From assembly GCA_028751875.1 (NCBI GenBank), contig CM054140.1, positions 7,132,570 through 7,196,569 of the forward strand: a DNA stretch of 64,000 nt, in the 5' to 3' direction. Under the pieces are notes generated by a model. It saw only the letters and a program-made list of their open reading frames with translations. It did not search any database and was not told where the DNA came from. Position numbers and translations under genes: made by a program. Origin of the DNA: Rapana venosa. Lineage: Eukaryota; Mollusca; Gastropoda; Neogastropoda; Muricidae. Positions 10,301 to 22,300 of the stretch are shown here, piece after piece. Every line of letters begins with the position of its first letter. Within the stretch, counting starts at the first letter, position 1.

Positions 10301-13300
10301 GTGAAGTGTGTGATGAACATGATTGGAGATGTGTGGATAGTGAGTGAAGTGTGTGATGAACATGATTGGAGATGTGTGGACAGTGAGTGAAGTGTGTGAT
10401 GAACATGATTGGGGATGTGTGGATAGTGAGTGAAGTGTGTGATGAACATGATTGTGAATGTGTGGACAGAGGGAGTGAAGTGTGTGATGAACATGATTGG
10501 GGATGTGTGGACAGAGGGAGTGAAGGGTGTGATGAACATGATTGTGAATGTGTGAACAGAGGGAGTGAAGTGTGTGATGAACATGATTGTGAATGTGTGA
10601 ACAGAGGGAGTGAAGGGTGTGATGAACATGATTGTGAATGTGTGAACAGAGGGAGTGAAGGGTGTGATGAACATGATTGTGAATGTGTGAACAGAGGGAG
10701 GGAAGGGTGTGATGAACATGATTGGGGATATGTGGACAGAGGGAGGGAAGTGTGTGATGAACATGATTGGGGATATGTGGACAGAGGGAGGGAAGTGTGT
10801 GATGAACATGATTGGGGATGTGTGAACAGAGGGAGGGAAGTGTGTGATGAACGTGATTGGGGTGTTCGAAAGCACAAAGTATCTGCGGCTGAACGAAGGG
10901 AACGGGATGGAGTGTACAGATGAAGACAGTTACAGAGATAAGAGGGTGCAGATTTGTGGAGACATTTGAAACAGAGGGTATTGATTTTATACTCCAGTCT
11001 TTGTGAGACAGGCAGCCAGTGAAGAGATCGCAGAAGAGGAGTGATGTGTTCAGATTTTTTCTTTCTTAGGACCAGTCGAGCTGCAGAGTTTTGTATGCGT
11101 TGAAGAGAGTGGATAGATGATGCTGGTAGGCCAGCCAAAAGAGAATTACAGTAGTCTAAACGTGAAAGAATGAGAGATGTGACAAGCTTGGAAGTTGCAT
11201 CAGTGGACAGATACTTGCGAATCGCGCTTATGCGCCGTAGTATGATAGTAGCAAGACTGGCAGGTCTGGGTGATGAAATTTTTCATAGAGAGTGTGTTGT
11301 CAAGAACTACTCCTAAATACTTCACAGAGTTGGACAAAGGAACTGACGTATTGCCGATTTCTATTGAAGTTTTTGCGATAGAGGAAAGTTTATGTTGGGT
11401 CCCTATGAGCATGGCTTCGGTTTTATCGGCATTAAGTTGTAACTTGTTCTGAGTCATCCAGTTTTGAATGTCTTGAAGGCAGTAGGACATATTTGTCAGG
11501 AGGGAAGGCAGGTTTTCAACAGTATCACTGCACTGAAGCTGAGTATCATCGGCATAGAAATGATGAGCAATATGTGGTTGTTTATTATATGTGAGAGTGG
11601 AGCAGTGTAGAGAGTAAAGAGAACAGGGCCCAGGACTGATCCCTGCGGGACTCCACATTCCATTTTGACAGGTTTTGATTGAATGTTGTTTACAATAACT
11701 TTCTGGATCCTGTCTGTGAGGTATGAAGTAAACCAGGTGAGGGCTGTGCCATTAATACCAAACGTATTTTGGAGGCGAGAAAGAAGAATTGAGTGATCTA
11801 TGGTATCAAAGGCTGCAGATAAGTCAAGAAGAGTGAGGAGGGAGATTTTTCCTGCATCAGAAGCAAGTAGAAGTGTATCTAAAGTGTGGACTAGGGTGGT
11901 TTTGGTGCTGTGGTTGGGGCGATAGGCAGGTTGGGGCGATAGGCAGATTGAAAAGTGGGAAGATCATTGGAATGAAGGTGACTGTTGAGCTGTTTGAGAA
12001 CGACTTTTTCTTGTACTTTAGAGACAAAGGGTAAGTTTGAGACAGGCCTATAATTCTTCAGAATGTTGGGATCGAGGTCGTGCTTTTTCAGTAGAGGTGT
12101 GACTATTGCTGTTTTAAGAGCTGATGGAAAATTTCCTGACACAAGAGATGAGTTTACTATTTTAGTGATAATAGGTACAAGTTGTGGAAGGTGGCATGAT
12201 TTTATAGTCATTTCCTTCAGAATTGTCATGATTTCTTTTTCACCTGTGGGATGGAAGGAAAAGAGAGGAGTGCCAGTGAACTGGGGATCAGGAGGTGCAG
12301 GCTGGAATTGAGTCTGATCCAGTCTGGAGCGTATGTTTCGAACTTTGTCTGAGAAGAAGGCAGAAAATATGGATGGAAGTTCAGACAGGCTGTGGGTGTT
12401 AGGCAGAGGAGTTGTTTTTGCAGATCCAAGGAGATTTGAGGTGAGGGAAAAAAGAGATTTTATGGATGTAGCACAGAGAACTTGGGAAGAGTAGTAGTCT
12501 GTCTTTGCTGAATGGATTAAGAGTTTGACTTTGTTTATTTGTTTTCGGAAAAGCTGTTTGTTGATTTTGGTTTTTGACTGCCGCCACTGGTGTTCTAGTT
12601 GCCGGCGTTTGCGCTTCGCTATCAAGATGTCTTGGGTATACCATGGCGCACAGGGTCTGTCAGGGAGGAGATGGTCAGTAGGAGGTGCATGCTCATCAAG
12701 CAATTGGCGGAGAATAGTGTTATAGTGATCAGAGAGGTCAGTGTGGTCAGAGGTTTGTGAAAAACGTTCGGAAGCTTGTGAAGAGAAGGTATGAATGTCT
12801 AAGGCCTTAAGATTGCGACGAGTAACATATTTTGTCTTTCTGACAGGTTTTGTGATGTTAAGATGGAAAAGAATGGCGGAATGATCAGAATGCAGTTCGT
12901 CGGTGACAGAAACAGATGTGACAAGATTAAATGAAGCACTAGTAACCAGCCAGTCTAAAAATATGACCAGATCTGTGCGTTGCTTCGTTTACCAGTTGTG
13001 AGAGAGAATGGTTGGACAGAGAAAGAGAAAGAAAGACGTTTGACATCTGGAGAAGATTGGTTGTCGAAATGGAAGTTGAAGTCACCAAACATTATAAGCT
13101 TAGTGGGAGAGAGGCTGTAGTAGTCAAAGAGTGACTGGAATTCTTGATGAAAAAGAGAAGATGTTAGGTTGTTTTTACGGCTGGGAGGTGGACGGTAAAG
13201 GCAGCAGATAGTAATAGAGTGGCCAGGTAGGTTGAGATTGATTTCGCAAACTTCAAAAGATTCATGTGAGAATTGAAGGTTGTGACTGAAAGAAAGAGAT

Positions 13301-16300
13301 GGTTCCAATGTGTCTTTGAGAATGATGGCAATCCCACCTCCTCGAGAGAGTCAGGGGAAAGAAATGGTTTTATATCCAGGAGGAGTCAGCTGTTTTATTT
13401 TTGGTTCATGGCCATGTGGTTTAAGCCAAGTTTCGGTGAGGAAGGTTAAGTCAATGTTTTTTTCAGAGATAAAATCAGAAATGTAGTCGGCTTTTCCATT
13501 TGGACAGACAGACTGCACATTGAACAAACAAACTTGAAGGAGATCTGAAGGAGGTGGAGAGGTTGAAGATGAAAGTGGTGAGTTTGGACAAGCATCAGAG
13601 GAAGAGGACGAAGGCGATGATGGAGATGCGGCTAGTGGAAGAACAGACAAGAGTTTGGATGGTGAATCAGGAGTAGAAGATGATGAAAGAACTGTGCTGA
13701 TCAGGGGATTCAGTGTTTGAAACACATCATGATATAAATCATCATCATCAGAACAAAAACCATTATTAGAGTCACAAACAACAGAACAGTGAACAGCTGA
13801 AGGGGCAGGTGGACGGCAGCATGGGGAAGAAGCGTTGTCAGGGGTAACAGAAGTGACGTCAGAGGTGAGGGGGGAGACACAGGAGAGGGAAGCCCACCAC
13901 TGGTGATGACGTCGGCCTGCCCGTGTTCCCCGTCTGGTTTTGCAGCGATGAATGCCTAAGTGTGTTAGATGCTGTTTAATCTCAGGAGCAAGCGTGTACT
14001 GCTTTTGACAAAATTCAGGTGCGAGCATAGCTCTAATGTCCGCGGCTCTCACTGCCATGGTAGCAGAGCAACACACACCAGACTTGATTAATGGGGGTGG
14101 TGTCAGTTCGTGAATCACGTGCAATTTGTTGAACGGCAGTAGGGTCAGATTAAAATGGGTCACAAAGACCAGCACAGTCAGGTAAACACAATTCATAAGT
14201 TGAATCGAAATTTTGAACAATTCAAACAAAGATGAAAATTATGAATCGAAATATCTCAAAAAGTAGATAATAACAAAGAAAAATGTTCTGACCAAATAAC
14301 TCAGGGTGAAAACATGAACAAGAAGATGTAAAAATTTCAGGAAAGGAAGCAGAAAAACACACACATCCAGCATTCAAACACAGAGCCACACACAGTGCTG
14401 CCGACAGGCGCAAAGGCAGATAACTCAATGGAGAGAGGGAGGGAAGTTCAGGCCAACATCAAATACACCCATGTGTGAAGTGAGAGGTTGACATACTCTG
14501 GGGAGTGGGCTTGTTTGTTGTCTCCATCATGGCTCTTGTAGGCAGGAGCTCTACCCAACAATGCCACCAGGGCTTGCCATCAACAGTAAAATGTAACAGG
14601 CATCAATAAAATCAAGCTGCACTCATTAGCTTATAAAGAAAAATGGATTTTTGTCAGTCAAAAATGACATAAAACGGTCTCAGTTTCAGTGGAATAAAAA
14701 CCCTATCTCTAACAGGCCAGAATCCAGAAAAGTCTCATTATTCTGGTTTTGTATAAAAAGAAAATGGAAGTCAGTGGTGAAAATATTGTCATAGACGTTA
14801 ATAATGATTGTTGTTGTTGTTAACATAAAAGGGAAATCAATGGTGAACATATCGTTACAGATTTAGACAATTTCTGTTGTGTTTACTTTTCCAGGGGACA
14901 GAGGTCCAGTGGACACGGCTGTGTATGTACTGCGTGACGACAAGGATGATGACGACGCTTTGATCGCCTTCACTGAACAGCGAGACAGCAGAGGGGTAGG
15001 CATCAGTGTACATATCTCCTACATGAACGCTTGTATGCATGCACCAGGCGCTGACTCGTGCATACATGAATGCTCACAAGCATGTGCATTCATACACATG
15101 TATGTGCACAGATATGTGCACACACACACGTGTGTGGGAAATGTGAAGAGAAAAAGAAAAAGAAGGGATTTGTGCTGTACTGTTGGCTTTGTGGCTAGAG
15201 TGCTGTTCTTGATGGCAACTGAGGGGGGAGGATCGAGTCTCCTCTGAAGTTAACATTGGTACCAACCCCACTGCCCCAGAATCCTTTGGATGAGAAGGTC
15301 CTGTGTACAAACACATGTGCAAAACAGTTTATACAAAAATCCACTCTTCTTCATAGAAGTGTAGGCCAGCTATGTCCAGAGGGATGGTTGACACAAACAT
15401 ACCCAGCATGCATCCTGGAGAGGTATGAACACCACCAGGTTCAACTTGCCCACAACACACAGCCTGAAACATGTCCCCCAATGACTCTTCAAGGGAAAAG
15501 TCAAATCAAAGGGAAATCAGTTTATGAAATAGGATTACATATATTTTATTATATCAGGGAGGAGGGTGGCGGGGGGTTGGGATAGTCTAGTGGTTAGAGC
15601 ATTGAGCTCGCAGTCTGATGGCTCAGGTTGGGGTCACTGCTACTCAAAGGATTTTTTTTTTTACCCTGAGTTAACATTCCCCTGAAAGTCTTTAGGATGT
15701 GACTATAAACCAGGGTCTCATATGCGAATGGACACAGAATGTCTTGCGCACACATTAAAACCCATTCTGCCTTTTAGAAGAGCACACCATTGCATGGCAC
15801 TACTAGGAATAGAAGACAAAATTAAAACAAACCAACAAAGCACACACACACTGGTGTCATCCTTAGACATCATTCCCAAAGTCACAATACAGCTAGCTTG
15901 ATAATGGGGGGCCAAAACAGTCACATTCCCCAAATCTCTTCATCAGTGAACTTTCAAGCTTTTACCCAAGAAAAAAAAAGAAAGGAAGAACTCTCACAGC
16001 TGTCCATTTCCTTCTCTTTTAGCTACTCAGCTGCAATCCATCCCATCCCATCCCAGCCCAGCTGGTGCTAGTTACAGCAGGAACTGACCACACTTGGACT
16101 CGGTAAAAAGAAGAGCTAATTTGAACACTGTGCCCTGGACCGCTGACTTTGAGTTACGCTGGGATTGTGCGCTGAGGTCTGTGTTAACCCTCTTGTCCCC
16201 GATCCAGCCGCAGCCGACAGTAACGGAGGCTGCTGCTAGATTCCAATCCGACCGCAGCCGACAGTTGGTGCTGCCCACGTGGGCAGTACTTTTCCATCAC

Positions 16301-19300
16301 ACACAGATCTCTTGGTTTTCACACTATGTGTCTGAAAATTGGTGGGGCGATGCAGGGAGTGTGTCAGAACGGTGCCAGTGATAAATTTTAGACCACTAAC
16401 AGGGGTGTAGTGGGAGGGAAGGAAGAAATAACAGCCAGCGACCGGGAAAGCTTTTCAAAGGTGCAGCGGGGGCGAAAAAAAATGGCGTTTTTTTTTTGTA
16501 GCAGGACGATTCATCGATTAGCAAGACCATAAATTGAAAAATATTGTCTTGGAAGTAGAACATTTGAACGATAATTGTTTTAAATGAGTCCGATATTAAA
16601 CGATTACGAGGAAGAGGAGGAAGGAAATGCTGCAGTTAGGGAGAAGAGTGAGCCAGAAAATAACGTGCTACAGGGCACATTCCTGACCTGTGCTACACAC
16701 ACCACTGTGGAGAAATTTGACCTCCTGGCCCGTCCGCGGCACAGACGCCTGAAAACGATGCCTTTTTGACGTTTTTCTCATTATTACCACACTTTTGCTT
16801 TGAAACTGCAAGGGCAGAAACGAACAGATATGCCAATAATGAAAATAGCAAGAAGGAAAAGAAAATAGGTCTCAAGTCTCCCAAAGGTTCGACAGGGGGA
16901 GAGCAATGGGTACCCCCCCCCCCCCACCCCCCCCCCCCCCCCCTTACACACACACACACACACACGCACACACATCCATAATTTGTGCTTTTTGTGATGT
17001 GATGTGACCCTGTGCCACCACTACGACTACTTTAGAGACTACCAACATTAAAATTTTGTAGGGTTACAGAAGTTCTGTGTTGTTTCGAATTTGCCACACC
17101 TGTGCTGTGACACTGGTGACAGTATGCAGTCATGTACAATAATACACTTCTGTACACTTAAAAAAACATGGGGTAGCACACGCAGATATGAAGTGCAGTA
17201 TAAAGATCACATGTTGATTGAATATGACTTGTTTTCATAAGAAAAAATAGTTAAAAAAAAACTTCTGGTCTCCTCAAGAAATACCATAAAACAACAGGTG
17301 CTATGGGGACATTGTGTGACACATCCTGAAGTATTTATTGCACTAACCATTGGAAAAACACATCAGCTGGGTATCACTTCCTTATTCGACACTAACATGC
17401 TTGAACTATTGTCAAATCCATGCAGGACTTGCTGTTTAAACATATATACCATATTTTTACCTGTGATGGTGACAAATAAAGGTGACAATGACAAGACATT
17501 GGTGACCAGACACTAAACTTGCGCCAAATGCAAATTACAAAGACATACCTAGCTTGTGACAAAATTTCAGCTTGATAACTTGTCATGCACACACACCCAA
17601 ATTTTCTTAGGAGTAAAGTAAGTCAGATGGAGGTAGAAAAACCTTCAAAGAATTCAAAATCTACAGGCAGTTTTTGCTCTGTAGAATCCAACAACAAGAG
17701 GGTTAAAAACCAACAACAGCAGAGGAGGTGTGTGTGTGTGTTGTGTTGGCAGTGCCACGGTCTGCGCTGTGACCTGACGATGGGCAGCTACAGCCTGGTC
17801 CCCTTCACCACCGGCTGTCGCCTCCAGCCCCGAAAAGCTGAGCCCAGCAAAGAGGCCAAGCTGATCACCAAGAACAAGGACGACCAAATCGTCCTCACCA
17901 AAGCCTTCAGGTCAGTGTCTGGTGCCTTTGCCTCCTCATTTGGGTGAGGGTTTTTTTATTTTTTTTTAGGATAGCTCAGTGGTCAGAGCTCTTGCTCCCC
18001 ACCCCCCCCCCCCCACACCCCACACAAGCTAAGGTTGAGTGTGGTTGCCATAGTGGATGGGTGACTGTTTAATGTGGCTTGGCTTCAGTACAGACCTCCA
18101 GTTCACCCAGTTGTAAATGGGTACCTGCTTCTTTAGGGTCAGGGAAGGTAAAGCAGCAAGGGATGAGGAGAGGGGTGCTGCCTCTAAATATGCTGGCCCC
18201 TAGAGAAGTCAGGTCTCTGATGCCTTCCTTCTCAACAACCACATTTGGTTATTGGAACACCTTTACCGTGAACACTTCACCTTTGCGCCTTTACCTTTGC
18301 CTTTACCGTTTGTCCCATCATTGTTTCCCAGGGAACAGGTATATATCAGTTTTGTTTTATGTGTTTGCATGGTTTCATGTATTGGTGTATGCACCTATGC
18401 ATATATGAATGTGTGTGTATATATAAACAGTGTGTGTGTGTGTGTGTGCATGTGTGCATGTATTGGTGTATGCACCTATGCATATATATATATGTGTGTG
18501 TATGTGTACGTGTGTCTGCAAAAACGCGTGCATACACTATGGGCATGCACTGTGCAGGACAGCGCTGGAGGAGATCTTTGACATAGCTGTTTCTGGACGC
18601 AACAATTGCTGAGTCGGAGGAGTTCAACTGGTTCAACCTGCGCACCAGCGACGAGCATGTGGCTGACGTTTGAGTGGCGGGTGGTGGAGGGTGAGTGAGA
18701 GTAGAGTGCTGTCTTGTCTTTGTGTGTAGGGACTCTTCTTCTTCTTCTGCTTCCTCGGTCTTCTGTTTCTTCTTCTATTTCGGTTTTGGGTTCTTCTGCT
18801 TCTTCTTTGCTTCTTCTTTTGCTTCTTCTGCTTTTTCTTCTTCTTCTTCTTCTTCTTCTTCCTTTCTTTTCTTCTTCTTCTTCTTCTTCTTCTTCTTCTT
18901 CTGTCTTCTTCTTCTTCTTTTTTCTTCTTCTTCTTCTGTCTTCTTCTTCTTCTTCTTCTGTTTCTTCTTCTTCTTCTTCTCTCTCTCTTCTTCTTCTTTT
19001 CTGTTCTTCTTCTTCTTCTTCTGTTTCTTCTTCTTCTTCTTCTTCTTCTTCTTCTTCTGTTTCTTCTTCTTCTGTTTCTCTTCTTCTTCTTCTTCTTCTT
19101 TTCTTCTTCTTCTTCGGGTTTTCTTCTTCTTCTCTTCTTCTTCTTCTTCTTCTTCTTTCTTCTTCTTCTTCTTCTTCTTCTTCTGTCTTCTTCATTCTTC
19201 TTCTTTTCTTCTTCTTTTCTTCTTCTTCTTCTTTCTTTCTTCTTCTGCTTCTTCTGCTTCTTCTTCTTCTTCTGCTTCTTCTGCTTCTTCTTCTTCTTCT

Positions 19301-22300
19301 TTTTTCTTCTTCTTCTTCTTCTTCTTCTTCTGTCTTCCCTTGTTCATATTGAGTGAATCCCCAAAGTCGAAATGCAACTGCCTTCATGGTGGGCAAAAAA
19401 TGTTTGGATAAGCAAAAGCTCACACCATTGGTGAATCTTGGAGCTCCAGGCAAGGAAGTATATATATATATATATATATATACATATATAATAATTATAT
19501 CTATCTGGTGAGATCCATAGTGCCTGCTCTTCCTCTCCTGTGCTTGTAACTCTGCAGGAGGTCTGCCTGCTGGCCTCAGCTGACACATTTTGACTTCAGA
19601 CTGAAGCAGCTCATTAAAAAAATAGTTCTGGAAAATGTAAGAGGGTATTTCACAGATTTGCTTGAAAAAAAGGCATGAGAATGGACTGTGGAGGTAGAAA
19701 ATAAGTAAAGGGGAGAGAGTGAGAGAGAGAGAGAGAGAGGGGGTGGGGGGGGGGGGGTAAGGCAAAAGACAGAAAGAAAGGGAGCGAAAACAAAAGGGGA
19801 ATTTTTCAGCATTGTGACTGATGTGTCAAATAACATGACCTAATGTGTGACTGATGTGTCAAATAACATGACATAATGTGTGACTGATGTGTCAAATAAC
19901 ATGATCTAATGTGTGACTGAAGTGTCAAATAACATGACATAATGTGTGACTGATGTGTCAAATAACATGACCTAATGTGTGACTGATGTGTCAAATAACA
20001 TGACCTAATGTGTGACTGATGTGTCAAACAACAACAACAAGAACAACATAATAATAATGATGATGATGATGATGTATGGTATTTATATAGTGCTGAATCT
20101 TGTAATGCAAGCAAATTAAAGAGCTCTGACCTAATGTGTGACTGATGTGTAAAACAACATGACCTAATGTGTGACTGAAGTGTCAAACAACATGACCTAA
20201 CATGTGACTGATGTGTCAAACAATCTGACCTGCTGTGTGAGTGACGTGTCATGCAGCGTGGCCCGGTGTGTGGCCTGATGTGACCTCTGACATGCCCTGT
20301 CCTTGACAGAGAACGTGGAGCTGGCGGCAGGGGAGATAACCAAGCGCGGCTTCATCACGCTGAACGAAATGGAGGCACAGGACAATGACGGGGACACGGA
20401 GGACCTGTGGATCACCCTCAACAACATGGGCTTCAACAGGGCCCTGCAGATGGATGAGGTGCCCCGCAGTCTGCACTCTGTGTCTGTGTGTCTGTGTCTG
20501 TGTGTGTGTGTCTGTGTCTCTGTGTGTCTGTGTGTCTGTGTGTGTCTTTATTATTATTATTATTATTATTTAATTTTTATATCGAGGATAATGGAATAAG
20601 CATTTATGTGCTTTTTTACATCCAGTCCCCGTCTGTATGCGGTTTTGTAAATTTGTCATCTGTTCCCACCCGGCACACAATGGCCTACTCTTACGAAAAG
20701 CGGAACAGGATTTTAAAAGTTTTGCGCAAGATGGTCTGTGTGTGTTGTGTGTGTCTGTGTGTGTGTCTGTGTGTGTGTGTCTGTGTGTGTCTATGTGTGT
20801 CTGTGTGTGTGTCTGTGTGTGTGTGTGTCTGTGTGTGTGTGTGTGTCTGTGTGTGTGTGTGTCTGTGTGTGTGTGTCTGTGTTGTGTGTGTGTGTTGTAT
20901 GTGCGTCTGTGTGTGTGTGTCTGTGTGTGTGTGTGTCTGTGTGTGTGTTTTGTGTGTTCCTGTGTGTGTCTGTGTGTCTGTGTGTGTGTGTGTCACTGTG
21001 TGTGTGTGTCTGTGGGTGTGTCTGTGTGTCTGTGCACACCAGCAGCCATGGCGCAGTCATTACCATCTTGGGTTACACACTGGAAGGTTGGAGGTTTGAA
21101 TCCCATACGAGTCACAGGGATTTTTTAGATTCTGGCCAGCTCCTACCCACAGTGAGTTTGGTGGGGGCTCATTGGGAAGCCCGGGGACCACATAGTTGAG
21201 CTTCATCCACTTTACGGATGCGAGTTTGAGAGTGTTGCTGAATTAAACCTGACCAACACTGCAGGTGTCTGTATCTCTCGGACTGGTTGACGGCGGGATA
21301 TATTATGATAGTAAGTGTAATGCACAGCCCTGTCAAGAAGTCTCAAAGCACAAGCACTTCCGTAGCAGCCTCAGAAACATCATCCTCATCATCATTGATC
21401 ATCATGCAGTATGGTGGCTCCGGTTGCTCTGGTCCCAGTTTCGGTGGTTACAGAAACACGAACATGCCCAGCATACATCCCTGAAGTTTGAATGTGGCTA
21501 CCTTCATGGGGGCAAAAGTTTGCATACACAAAATCTCGCCTTTGGTGAACCTCAGAGTTCTAAGCAAGGAATTGGGGTGGGGGGGGGGGGGGGGGGGGAG
21601 AAGCTGGAGAAGGCTTCAGGAGAAGCACCAGGTAACTCAGCTGTGACCTGGCTTCAAACCCATCCCCCCTCACCCCCTACCCTTCAGGTGATAGTCTGAG
21701 GCTCTTACTACTGAGCTGCCTCGCCCTTGAAAAGGAGGGAAAAGGACGACGTACGGGGAATGAGGAGGCCCTGGACCGCGCTTTGTTGCGCCGACGGTCA
21801 GCAGACAGCGTGTGGTGTGGGTTGCAGGCCTGTCCTTTCGTGCTGAACGTGTACGCAGAGTACGGCGAGGCCACGCTGACCGTCACAGAACTGGACAACC
21901 CGGGCAAAGCCTTAGAGAACGCTGTCTGCTCGTCCATTGTTGCCAAGGTCAGTCAAGGACAAAGTTGAATAATAATGATAATAATAATAATAAATGGAAT
22001 TTGTATAGCGCTATGTCTTGCAAAAACAAATCAAAGCGCTTGCATTCATCCTACTCTCACACATGCAACAAGTTACAACTAATAGTTTTTACAAATTGAA
22101 ATGTAAACACACACGCGCACACACACACGCACGCACACACACATGCGCGCGCACACACACACACACAAACTGAGATTGATGCATTTAGCTGTAAGTTTGG
22201 ATTGATTAGTAATCTGAGATATTTGATTTAAGGAATTAATTAAACTTTTCCCTAGGAGTAACCCACTACAGGGCAACCAACCATCTACTAACCCTTCCCT

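Noticed and set aside
9522..10923. Long S/H/T/L-rich minus-strand frames and C/D/E-rich plus-strand frames
   Set aside because: They translate the 43/45-bp minisatellite. Only the first ~90 codons of the 538-codon minus frame (10870-11138) are genuine LINE sequence.
18476..19765. E/K/R-rich and F/S/L-rich frames over TTC arrays (also 29989-30898)
   Set aside because: Low-complexity translation of trinucleotide repeats.
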